A stretch of DNA of 64,000 bases from Symbiodinium natans (lineage: Eukaryota > Sar > Dinophyceae > Suessiales > Symbiodiniaceae), in NCBI GenBank assembly GCA_905221605.1, contig CAJNDS010002125.1, positions 592,637 to 656,636 of the forward strand. Reading direction: 5' to 3'. Position numbers and translations under genes: made by a program. Under the pieces are notes generated by a model, which worked only from the letters and a program-made list of their open reading frames with translations, ran no database searches and was not told where the DNA came from. Below, piece after piece: positions 33,970 through 45,900 of the stretch (its first letter is position 1; every line of letters begins with the position of its first letter).

Positions 33970-36900
33970 AAAAAGGTGACCACGAATTTTAGGGGGAAGC
34001 CCCCCTAGGTTGAGACCTGGCGGAACCGCGTGAACCCGGCTGTGAATCGGGTCTTCGACGTGCTCTGGGAGGGTTTGCCGGAACTGGACAGTGATGAGGC
34101 CCGCGGGGGGGATCTCAAAGCCCTTTCTTGGGCTTAGGGTATGATAAGACGGCGCCGCAAAAAATAGGGCACGCAAAAAGGGTCCCATAGTTTAACGTAC
34201 GTCTCATACAGCTCCAGTTTCAGCCTAATCACCGAAGCGTTTGAGTGATTGCTTGGCTTTTTCCACCCTGAACCCTAAACCCTCAACCCAAAACCCTAAA
34301 CCCTAAACCCTCAACACCAGGAAAGTGCCGGCGTTGATGGCAGTGCCCTTGTGATGTCCGTCGACCGCATTGGCCTGATGCGGCCAACAAAGCTGTGCAA
34401 AGCCACGGCAGATGGGCAGATGTGGGAGGAAAGGCCAGAAAGTGGGGTTGTTAGGGTTTTTAGGGTTGTTAGGGTTTTTAGGGTTTATAGGGTTTAGGGT
34501 GGCCAGAAAGTGGCGGTACTTTTGTAATGAGAGGGTTTAGGGTTTTTAGGGTTCACCTCTTCCCTCCTCCTGTCTCCACCTGTCACCTCCAGACCGGAGT
34601 GGAGAACGAGCCGGAACTGGCTTCACTGGGATCAGAATCCATGGCGGCTTTGCAGCAAGGGGGATGCCACGAAGATGGTTAACGAAGGCTTCACAGCTGC
34701 CCTCACACATCTGAGGGATGTCTGTCCATAAGCCCTGCCAAGGGTATTTTGCTTTCAGGCATTTCAAGGCTCAGCACCCAAACATGGAGCGTGACTCCTA
34801 CCCCAAGCAGATGCGGCTCCATGAAGCCAATGCCTACTTGCCCTCAGTGAGGTTTTCGGTCTTGTCCTGTTCGTTGTATCTGTGGCAGTCGTTTGAAGGA
34901 TCACATGTCACGTGGATACAGCCAGCTGTTCCTGATTCGACCTGCTGTGGGAAGTCGGAGGAGATGTTCTCTTCGTGTTGGAAGAACCCAAACCCTCAAC
35001 CCGCACCCTAAGCCCTAAACCCTGAGCCCTCCCCCCAAACCCCCGCAACCCCGAAACCCTAAACCCTAAACCCTAAACCCCAAACCCCAAACCCCAAACC
35101 CCAAACCCCAAACCCCAAACCCCAAACCCTAAACCCTAAACCCTAAACCCTATGCGGAGCTGCAACTGGTATTGTAAAAAGAGTTAGTGTTGGAAGTTGA
35201 AAGGGTTAATAAACCCGGAAATCTTTTATGGCTCAAGACTGGGCCATGTGCCTGGTAGTAAAAGGTGAGTGCCCTGTGGTTTGGGTTTGTTGTGTGGTTG
35301 ATCCAGGGAAATCAAGGGCTTCTGTTGGGGTTGACTGTTCGGTTTCTCGTCCCCCTTCGGTTCCCCCCGTAGGTTATGAGCCCAAATTAGGTTCCCTGCG
35401 GTTTGTGTTTCGGCTTTAGGGTGGAAGTTTGAAGCCATGGCGACCAACTGGTTACGGACTGGTGCGACATCATCGAGCTCCAATGTGGGCGACCAAGGTG
35501 AAAGTGGTGTCAAAAGGTCTGCAACGGGTGAAAAAATTGTTCCAAATGAGGAAGCTCTGGTTGATGTTGGTGGTATGCGTGGCGAAGAGAAGCCGGTGGT
35601 GGAAGGACTGGAAGACCAGATGGAAGCAGCTTTGCTGCGCCTTCTGAGCAAACATGGGCATCTTCTTCGAGCTGCGGAATCTGCTGAATCAACGGGAGCG
35701 CCAACAACCAGCTCCTCTACGTCAAAGATGGTGGAGCAAGGGTGCCAGACAGAACTGGTTGGGGATGTTATCCCTGTTTCCAAGCGAGCTCGCAACAAAG
35801 TGAGTTTCGCGGCTGAAAGTGGTGATCTGTTGACAGGTGAAGCGGAAGAAACTGCACCTGTTGCTGCGACAAGAAGCAGTATCCTCGTCGTTGGGGACGC
35901 AGAAGGAGTCGTTCCTGTTGCTATGGTGATGAGCGAAGGAGAAATCCTGGAATTGGAGGCAGCAAGAATACAGCAAGAGTCAGATGAAGACTTATACGCT
36001 GGTGGTGGAGGCAAAGCGTCTCAGGCTGCTGACCTTCCAATCATCGACTGCGATGGGAAGACATGGGAACGCCATTTTCACGAGGATGGGAGAGAATATC
36101 TTTACTGCTTGGACACTGGAGATGCCTAAGAAGACTGGAATGGCTGGAAACAGCGAGGGGGCAGGTGTTGGAATGGGCATTGTCCCTGTGGAAGATGAGC
36201 CAACGCTGGGTGCTACCTCGTCTCCGTCATCTACTGAGTCTTCTAGGGCACAGCAGGGTAGCATGGAAGGTGTGAACAGCGGTGTAAATAGTGTAAGTGA
36301 AAAGGATTTTTCCTCTACCATCGGGGATAGCGGTCCTAGGGGTGGTGGTGACGCCCCGACCTCGGGTTCTCCTGATGAAGAGGGGATTTCTGGAAACCGA
36401 GCAGACATCGCTGAAGCTCAACATCTGGATCGGGAAGAAATGGAGACGCTTTCTGAGGGTGTGGCAGCGGTGGAATCGGTGGGTCCAGAAGAAAAAATGC
36501 CCAATGTGGAGATCGGAATTGTGTCGGCTGCAGAAGAGCGAGTGGTGGATGTGGTGCCTGTCGTTCAGGAAAATGGCCCTGGAGATTTGGATGGCGAAGA
36601 GAAAAAGTTGTGCATTACGACTGAGGAGGTCTCTTCGTTTGGTGCCGAGAATTCTGCCATTCAAAGGGAAAAGGAAACTTCTGAAACTGCTGGAGACACG
36701 GCTGATCGGAAAGATGAGGCCTGGAGCGCCAATGAAGCGCGGGTCGATGCGCCAGATAGTACCTGGAGTGCGAAGGAGGCACGGGTTGAGGTGCATATGG
36801 TGTTACGTTCCACGGGCGACTGCAACAATGGGGCGCAGGTCTCCGCAGCAGCTGATGATGGAGGTTCACAGGTGGACGCACTGGTGCAACCTGAAGTTAG

Positions 36901-39900
36901 CCGCGAGGAACGAAATGACAAGGACTACACCGGAGCCAATGAGGCAGCTGTGGTCAATGATGGTGGCAATTCTCCTTTGGAAACCATGGAACCAAAGGAG
37001 CCTGCGGTGGAAGAAAGTGTGCCTGCCGTGGATGAACAACTCAATCGCCCTGCAGCGGAAGAAAATTTGCCTGCTGCAGAAGGTGTGACAAAGGACACCA
37101 ATGATGGGTCCACTCCCATGAAGGGAGAAGCGTTGCCGTCTGGAAGTTCACCGGAAGTCGACACCGAGCGAACTGAAGCAGATGAGGCAAAGCCTTTGGC
37201 AGAGAAAAAGGGAGGTCCTGAAATCCAAGAGCACAAAAAAGATGAGCTTGTGGGACTCGTGGAACAGGACGAGCAGTGTGACCCAAAGGTGAAGACAAAG
37301 GATGCGCCAGGAGCCGATGATACAGAGATGGTTTCTGAAGAGCATGCAAAGAAAGCGCCCCGAGCGGGAGCCTTGGAATCACCTGGGACACATTGCTATC
37401 AAGAGGGAGACAAGGTCATTGGTCTAGTGCGCTGCATCAATGGGTATGGAGCCTTTTTGGACTATGGTGATATAAATGTATTGGTTCCTGCGGAAGGGAA
37501 CAATGTACATCAGTTCCAATTTGGTGATACTGTCAATGGAACAGTGAAACGAGTGGAAGATGATGGTACCATAATCTTGGACACCTTTCTGGTTTTGGAA
37601 GAGGACGAGGAGGATTCCTCTTCAAAGCTGCGCAAATGGAAGGACAGCGGCTGGGGTACATGGTGGACAGGCTCGTGGCAGACTGGTCAATGGTACAAAG
37701 GTTCCGATGGTCAATGGGACTGGAAGTCGGAGGAACAGCAGTCTCGTGAGTGGTTTGCCGAGTCAAAAGCATCCTCTAAGGAACAAGAGGAGGCAGAGCA
37801 GAAACAGCTCTATGGAGAGAAGATCTGTCGAAATCTCCTGGAAGATGAAACGATTGATAATGACTATGTGGGCAAAATCACTGGGATGTTGCTGAGTCGT
37901 TCAATGGACGTGATTGTGGAGTGTATTGCAGATCATGCATTCCTGAATAATGAGGCTCGGAGCGCATACAACATCTTGCTAAGTGATGATTGGAAGCCTG
38001 AGGAGAAAGAACGTGTCGGTGTGGAAGAAACAACCGCTTTTTCCCGGAAGCAGTACCACGACGCGCTCTACGAACTGGCACGCAAGAAAAGAAGATTTAG
38101 TGGACCAGTTGTGGGTGAAGCGGTGGCAATGTTGCTGAGCAAAGGGAAAGATGAGCTTTGGAACGAGCTGTGGTTGGACACCAAGCGATTTCTGCAAGAG
38201 CTTGATGGTGCAGTCGAGGAGATGAGTAAGAGGGAAAACAGGCCAATAGAAGCCTATATGGATCCCGATCAGTACAAAAAGGCTCACACGACTCCGAAGA
38301 CTGTGTCACCTGGATACAGTAAGCTGTGCAGGTTCTTCAATCAAGGGAGGTGTCGAAATGGAGATGGGTGTTCCTATGAACATCGTCGCTACGGTGAAGG
38401 GTGGCCTGAAGGAGAGCCAACTGAGCCAAAGAACAGCCAAAAAACTGGTGACGAGGACGGGGACATCGGTGGCCCTCCAACTGATGAAGGTACAGTGGAT
38501 GAGGCGCAGCAGGAGCGGGAGGATTCGGCCTTCCGTGCCCAGTACAACTACGGCAAAGGGACATCAAAAGGTGAGCCTACGCTGGGTGAAACGAAGAAAC
38601 GGCTGTGTCTGTATTACAATCAAAGTGGTTGTAAATATGGGACTGCGTGCAGGTATCTCCACGACGATGACATGGCATTGGAAGGGACTTGGGAGCCTGG
38701 CAAATCTTGGGACAATGCTTCCAGGAAGGCACTAAGGGACGCGGGGTTCCACCATTGCTGTTTCGACTACTATCTCAAAGGGAGATGTCGTGTGCGATTT
38801 GGCTGCAAGTATTCTCACGAAGAGATGTCTGAGGACCGGCTGGCCCAGTTGAAGCATTTGGTGAATGTGGCAAACCATGTGTCCTTTCAAAGGGCAAAGG
38901 GATTGGAGATTCCCGACAGGAACGCTTTTCAACCACCGGTAAGTGGGGGAGTAGAATCTTCGTCCTCCTCAGCACCAAAAGCGCTGCAGATGACCAATGT
39001 GTCACAAAAAGATGGTGAAAAGGGTATTCTGGATGAAGAAGAGGCTGATGAACAAAAGAATTCGGTGGCTGCATCTACTAGCGCTCAGCTTCACAATCCA
39101 GAGGAGCCAATTGAAAATTGGATGGCTCGCAACCAACACCTGTGGGTGTATACCCCTCATGTAAGTGAGGTGATGATTACCCTTGGTGTGACCAATGTGT
39201 CGGACTTGCAAGAGTTCATCTTTGTGGAAGATTTGGTTGACAAAGGGATCAACAAGGTGACCGCATGCAAAATTTTGCAATTGGTGGGTGAGGTCCGATA
39301 TCGACCGGGAGGACCGGAAAAGGCAGTTCCTTCTGATGCATCTGTACGGGTACAACAATCTTCTGGGAACAAAGGGACTGGAAGAGCGGCGGTGCGAACC
39401 CTCACTCAGGTGCGTGAAGCTGAAGACTCCGGTGCAAAAACGATGCCGAGAGGCTCCTATCGGGAGCTTTTTGATAAGGTCAAGTACCGTGACGCTTGGA
39501 CGCTTGCGCAGAGGTCTCCGCTGTGCGTACAGAAGCTGAAGTTGGTGGGAGTTGGAATGCCACCGGTGAATCCACCAACAAAAAAGTATCGGTCAAGATC
39601 AAACCCTGTGAAAAGGGGAAGGCCCTTGCTGGACAAAAAACAGGTGCGACAGGTGCCACGCTCTCGCTCACAGCGACGAGCGCAACCGGCGGAAGTGGTG
39701 GAGAAACCAAAACCACTGGAACTGAAGCCTCGTGGTGGGTTGTCGTATCGGTTCAGCAGAGCGTGGGCAGATGTGGTGGACGATGATGATCAGGCGGAGG
39801 CTTTGGTTTCTTATGCCGCTTCCTCAAACGATTCAAGCGAGGAAGAGACCAATGCTGTGCACCGCATGCGGGAAATCCTTTTGCAAGAAAGGGATTTACA

Positions 39901-42900
39901 GAGAACTGCGATTCGTGGCAATGTTCCGATGGGTGGTTCTTCCGGCCCCAGTGACGGGCAGAAAAAATCGGTTCACCTTGGCAAAGAACGCGACAAAGCG
40001 TCGCGGGGGGAGACCCGCCAAGAAGTGACTTCTCAAGTTTTTTCGCTACCACAACCTTCTCGTCGAGCTGAACAGTCTCAAAAAAGAGCAAGGGATGGCT
40101 CAGTTATGGTTGGTTCGCTGGCGGTGGGCTCCACGGATGAGGTTTTACCTGGGCAAGGTGTTGCTGGACAGGTGAATGTCCCTGAAAGCGCTCAAGTTCT
40201 TCCTGGGCATGAAGTGGCTGGACAGGAGACGGCGCCGGAAGGAGCAGTACAAAATTCTGGCGAGGAGACTGACCAAAAAGAAGGAGAAGGTGGGAGCAAT
40301 GATCTCCGTGGTGATGATGCGAAGAAGTTGGACGGTGGTTCGGTGAGGAGTGACCTTCAGCAATTGCTGGTTAAAGGCCTTCTGAATCGGATTTATTGGA
40401 AGGTTGCAGTTGGCAAGTTGCCGGTGGGGCAAAGAGACTGCCAAAAAGGGTCCAATAAGATGGATCGAAATTTGGTTATTAGCATGTCATCCGAGGGTGC
40501 AAGCGAACAGGATGAGAACCTGGCACTGGAGGACGATGCTGATCAGTCAATGGGTGACGGTGCGATGGTAGTTCTGGTGTATGATCCAAGGACGCTGATT
40601 CAGTCGCCAACAACTGATTGGGTTATGCGTCGTGGTCTGACCGATCGTTCCATCTGGCCAGCAATGGCGTACACAGCACAGAGAATATGTGCTGAAATGG
40701 TTCAAGTGGATGAACTGAATGCCCAGTTGAATACTGGGAGACTCCTTTTTGAAAGGAGGGATCAAGGATATTATTGTGATTTGCATCATTCGTTCCATGA
40801 CAATCCGTGCTTGCCGGTGGTGGGAAATTATCCTCTTTCGGTGATGGGTGCACTGCTTTCTCCTGGCCTGGAAAAGGAATTCAGGGATACTGGGAAGTTT
40901 GGAACTGCTATGGAGGCAATAGCCTATGATTGGAGTCGCAGTCCAGGCATGGAAGTTCATGTGGAACTTATGGCAAGGGTAGCCAATCTGGTCGCTCCAT
41001 TCCTTAGACTTGGAGGCCAAGGGACAGTGGTGAATTCCGAATTTCTCTGGCAGCGCGGGAAGGACCAAATGATGGAGTTCCTTCAGGCAGCGACCTGCGC
41101 TGATCAATTGGAAGTTCTCTGGAGAAGAATGGACGACGATGCTGATGAAGAAGTGGATCCTACAGGAATGGTGCTGGAGATCCCCGATCAACAAGATGCG
41201 GTACTAGATCAAGGGAACAATGAATCCCTTATTCCCATTGAAGATGACGGAGGTGAGACACTTGGTGACACTGGAAGGGATGGCAAAGCGCCAGAAGTCT
41301 CTCCAGAAGAGGAGACATCCAGTGGGTCGTCAAGACTGGCAGGCGCAAGGATTTTCTTGTGGTCAGTGTACTCTCGTGTTGCTTCCAACTTCTCTACGCA
41401 GGACCGCACTACTGGGAAGATCTTTGACAGCACAAAAGGGTATCCTGGTGAAGGACCAAACAATGGTGACAATCCTTCCTCTAAGAGGAACTTACCCTGG
41501 ATCCCTGAAGACTACCTCGACGAAGTGGTGTCAAAAAAGATGGAAAGGTCTTCAGATATGGATGGGCTGGAGGGGTCTGTTCCGGGAAGTGAGGGATCGT
41601 TGGAAAAGGTAGAGGTGGAGAATGTTACTGCCTCTAAAATTCTTATGGCTCTTTGGAAAAAGGGATATAGAGCTGGGTATAGGAGGTTGTGTCGTTTGAA
41701 CGTATCTGGATGCAAGGTTGGAACAATGAAGCGTCCAATCAAAAGGGTACAGAAGATCGGCACTAGGAAAGCCCTCATGAAGAAGTTCAATGTCTTTGGA
41801 TCGTCTCAGCGTGGCTCAGGAGCTGGCGGAAAACCAATCATGAAGGTGGTAGAACCAAGGCCAGGTTTTCCAGCTGTACTCCAAGCATCAAATACTGATA
41901 GCACCTGGGGTGAAGGGAGCAGTTCTCAAGCACATGGCAATGTTCATGTAGAGCAGAATCGCCCTATGGACCGGTTCGAGGCGGAGCGCTTGGAGAAGAG
42001 GAAGAAAGGCTTCTGCTATTGGTTCAGTAAGGGAAAAGATCGCTGCAAATTTGGTGAAGACTGCAAATTCATCCATTCAGAAGATGATGTGGTGCTGCAT
42101 TCGTATTGGTGCAAATACTATGTGGCGGGGAGACTCTGTTTCGCTGGAAAGACGTGTGCGTTCTCGCATGATGCAACTGGTGTGAGGTGCATTCAGTTTG
42201 CTCAGTCTGGGAAGTGTCGTTATGGTGACAAGTGTGTTTTTGAGCATGGTGATCCGCTAAATGAACAGAGGCCAAGGTCTCCGAGGACGCCCCCAAGGGA
42301 TGGTCCAAGGAGAAGTTCTGGTGCAAAAGGTGGGGAAGAGGAGATCTCTCCTGAACAGTTCGATGATGGTGAGGAGTATTCCATGACCTATGACGATGAC
42401 ACCAAAATGTCGGAACTGTTGATGGAAGCGATTTCAATTCTGTCGAATGGCAAACCAGACTTGGCTCGAGCAGAGGCGGACCCACTGTTCAAACTCCTGA
42501 AGTTCAAGGGAGACGCTGACCAGATGGATAGAGAATGGGTTTCGTGGACTGACGATATGTTGTCCGTGCTGGAACTTCACGAAGTAGTGAAGTCGTATGA
42601 CGTTTCGCTCGAGGAGGTGGAAGAATGGGTCAATGACCTGAGGATATGGTTCGAGCGAGCCAACTTGGAAGAAGAAAAAGATCCCAAAAGGGGCCCTAGA
42701 AAGGGAGTCCAGCAAAGATGTTCCTGCCGAAAAGGAGGTGGTTGAGACTTCTGAGACGGAGGTTATCGTTGAGGAGGAGGCAAAAAAGGTTAAAAAGAAG
42801 AGGAAACCTGTGGTTATCGAAGATCCTTACACTCTCCTGGTTCCAAAGCCGAAGAAGATGCCGGCGACCATTGAGAAGAGTGGATCATCATCCAATGCGG

Positions 42901-45900
42901 CGGTTTCTGCAGGGGAAAAAGCCTCGAGAATGCGCACAAAGTCAGTCGTCGGTGGAAAGGCGAAGAAGAAGGAGAAAAGTCAAAGTCCCAAAAAGGGAGA
43001 AGTGGTGGTGGTGAAAGGTCCTGAAGAAAAGGATCGTCCTCCTGATGTGGATGCGCAAGCGATGGCAGCTGTGAGTGCAGAGCTGGGTCAATCTTGCCAG
43101 GCGATTGAGGACGCGAAAAGAGAAGGACTGGTATCCTCAATTCAAAGGGGCGTACAGGATCCTGTTCTTGCAGTTTCGGACCTGGAGTATATTCTGCTGC
43201 AACTTCACCTCAAGATTGCCAACAATCGGAAAAAGAAGTGATTGGATGGTATGGATGAAGGGATGGTTTTTCTCTGTCTGGAGACAGGTGCGCTGGAACA
43301 GCCAATGTGCTGACAAATGTGGTGGTTACTATTAAGGGTATGGAAATCCCTGATAGTAGAAGTCAGTAGCTTTTCGCGTAGCGAAGACCACGGTTTGTGG
43401 TGAAGAAGGCCAAGGAGTCTTCGGTGATGAGAGGATCATGGTGAAAAGATTCTCTATGGTTAGTGGATTTAGCCAATGTGCTATAATTTCGTCCTGGTAG
43501 ACGTTAAACCATATTGTGCATGTCAAGCAGCAGGCTACTGCCCTAATGGCAGTTTTTGGCCAAAGATCTGCATCTCCAATGTGTCCTAGGAAATCCTAGG
43601 ACAGGGGGAGTGCGGAGCTGCAACTGGTATTGTAAAAAGAGTTAGTGTTGGAAGTTGAAAGGGTTAATAAACCCGGAAATCTTTTATGGCTCAAGACTGG
43701 GCCATGTGCCTGGTAGTAAAAGGTGAGTGCCCTGTGGTTTGGGTTTGTTGTGTGGTTGATCCAGGGAAATCAAGGGCTTCTGTTGGGGTTGACTGTTCGG
43801 TTTCTCGTCCCCCTTCGGTTCCCCCCGTACCCTAAACCCTGAACCCTGAGGTCATCTCCCGGTTTCACGGCAGTGCAGGGCCTGCTGTGCCTGTCAGGAC
43901 CATGATCTTTCTGCAGTCCAAAGTGGAATGTGTTCCCTAGATTACGGTGCCTTTTTTGGGCCGCCATAGAATACGGCGCGCATGAAAAAAAGACCCCGCC
44001 CTAAAATTGTAATACGGGCTTACATTATACTCATGCGTTAATAGAATATGTCCGTGGTAAAATACAAGAAGTCTTTTGGGGTGTTCATTACATTCACTGC
44101 GCTCTTTTCTTTCGCTTGTTCATTTCATTCGCACGTTTTATATTATTAGTATATTCGTATATAAGTATATGAGCATTAATTCTGTAATTCGATCGTTAGA
44201 TTATTCGATTATCATACTCTTATCATATTGATTTTTGAAGATGTCCAGCCGTGAGGAAGCTCCGGAAGCTCTGGCGGCTTCGTGACAGTGCCTGGCTTCC
44301 ATCGAGAGTTCGCGCAGTGGAGCCAGCAGCATCCAGCCGGTGGCTTTGTTCAAGCTCACTTCACAGTTTATCGGGTTTAGGGGCTACTTCGCAGTCTCTT
44401 CTGAATTCAGGGTTTATCGGGTTTTAGGTTTTTTTTTTTCGGGTTTTGGGTTTAGGGTTAGGTGGTCTGCTCCTGATGTTTTTGTGCTGTGACTTGACAT
44501 GCTTCAAGTTGGCTCTTCCACGACCTTTGCCTTCTCGATCTTGGGCTTCTCGCCTTAGCCTGCTTGGGAGGTCGCTCTCATGAACTTGCCCTCTTGGCTC
44601 GTCAGTCCTTCTTTTTGGTATGTCGTGCCGTTCCCTTCTCACATGAATGTGCCCCAAGAAAGCTGGGAGACTCACAGGTGGCAATCTTTGGGGCAGAAGC
44701 AGTGCTCGCAGGCATGAGTCGCGCAGTTGGTTTGGGCAGTGCGTGCTGCTTGCGTGTGGGAACGTTCTGCATGATATCCCTGCAAAAGCCTTGCCAACAA
44801 CACGCAGCCAAGCCGAACGATGCTAATCAGCCAATCCATTGCGCCTCTCAGTCGGACGATTTTGAACAACATTGTGGGATTGAAAGAAAACTGGAACGGG
44901 TGGACCCTCGGAAGTCAAAGGCCAATTAGATATCAACACGTGCTCAGACAGGCTGTCAAACGAAAAAGTGTTGCCTGGCACTCTGCCCATGCGGAAGTCT
45001 CCCTGTCGGAGTGAGCCTTCGGAAACCATTCATGCTGACACCAGCGCAGAGCCAGCTGAGACCATTGCCGGGTTTCCCTTTTGATCTTTCTTCAGGGGGG
45101 GGGGCCAAGAATCTGTACGTTTTCCAGTCGGATCTGCCGGGATTCAGGTTTTCTGACTCTCTTGTCGTCATCCCAATCGTGAAATGAAGTGGCGACGGCG
45201 GGTTCATATGTTCGGTTTGTCATGCTTGTCCATTTCTGGTTGGTGTTTTCCGATGCGCTGGTAAATGTCAGTCCAGGTTGCCAATGTCCGCCCAGCTAAT
45301 GCCCCGCCATGGTTCCCTGATGTCCCGCGCTTGATTGACTGGCCATGATTGGGCCCCTCTTAGACTCTTGGCTTCTGGTGGCCGATTCCCGATTCCTACT
45401 TCAACCAGCAGATGGACTTTCACGACACTTCATCATTTCATCATAGGGTGCCATTAAGTCGAAGCGTCACACGTGATTGCATGGTATGTAGGGCCACACG
45501 ACAAAGGCGCCCCGACGCCATTGGCAGGGGGGGTGTCGCGGGTGGTTGGGACGGGGGGACAGGTTCCAATTCTATAGCGATAGTGCCGGCAAACCATCAG
45601 CTTTCAGATCCCAATCGCCTAGAGGGGGCACCCATTCCAGGCAAAATAAGGGCCGGATTGGGTTTTGGGAGGATTCGAAGGGTGCCTGACAACCTAGACA
45701 CCTTCGGCCCGAGGCCTCGGCGGATTTTGGAAACCCTCAACCCTAAACCCTAAACCCTAAGCCCTAAACCCTAAACCCTAATGCCATGTCCGGCCAAGGC
45801 AGCATTGCGAAGCGGTCGTCGACGATGATACCCTTTCCCGTTCCTGCGGAGGATGAGATGCAGGCCACTGGCAGCCAGAAGAGCACCTTTCATGGTTGCA

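Larger units (their letters stand above)
35153..43829 (+). mobile_element. LTR retrotransposon-like element encoding a CCCH/S1 protein
   Basis: The 8,677-bp unit is bounded by two 219-bp direct repeats that read as identical, and by CCCTA on both sides. It has a tRNA-type primer site just inside the 5' LTR and a polypurine tract just before the 3' LTR. Between them are three overlapping coding frames (35437-36129, 35984-42745, 42738-43241). I find no reverse transcriptase (no F/Y-x-D-D context), integrase or protease signature. It would therefore depend on enzymes from another element, as TR-GAG or LARD-type elements do. The long coding region is unusually intact for a non-autonomous element, and with matching LTRs this suggests recent movement. 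It is inserted on the same strand as the host PhyH-like gene, inside a telomere-like array of one intron. Confidence 0.85.

Noticed and set aside
34745-34846. Exon reading HFKAQHPNMERDSYPKQM after a CAG acceptor
   Set aside because: It has good splice-like edges, but it does not fit between the H-x-D exon and the exon at 43851 in the PhyH fold. It may be an alternative or unrelated exon.
36227-42715. Numerous minus-strand and off-frame open frames inside the CCCH element
   Set aside because: They are shadows of the 2,253-codon plus frame and have no recognisable domains.
35437-43241. Reverse transcriptase, integrase or protease in the element
   Set aside because: I looked for Y/F-x-D-D, HHCC, D-D-E and D-S/T-G contexts and found none in protein-like surroundings. 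A profile search would be decisive.
35153-43829. Ordinary host gene flanked by a coincidental duplication
   Set aside because: Exact LTR equality, matching CCCTA flanks, a primer site abutting one repeat and a purine tract abutting the other fit a retroelement far better.
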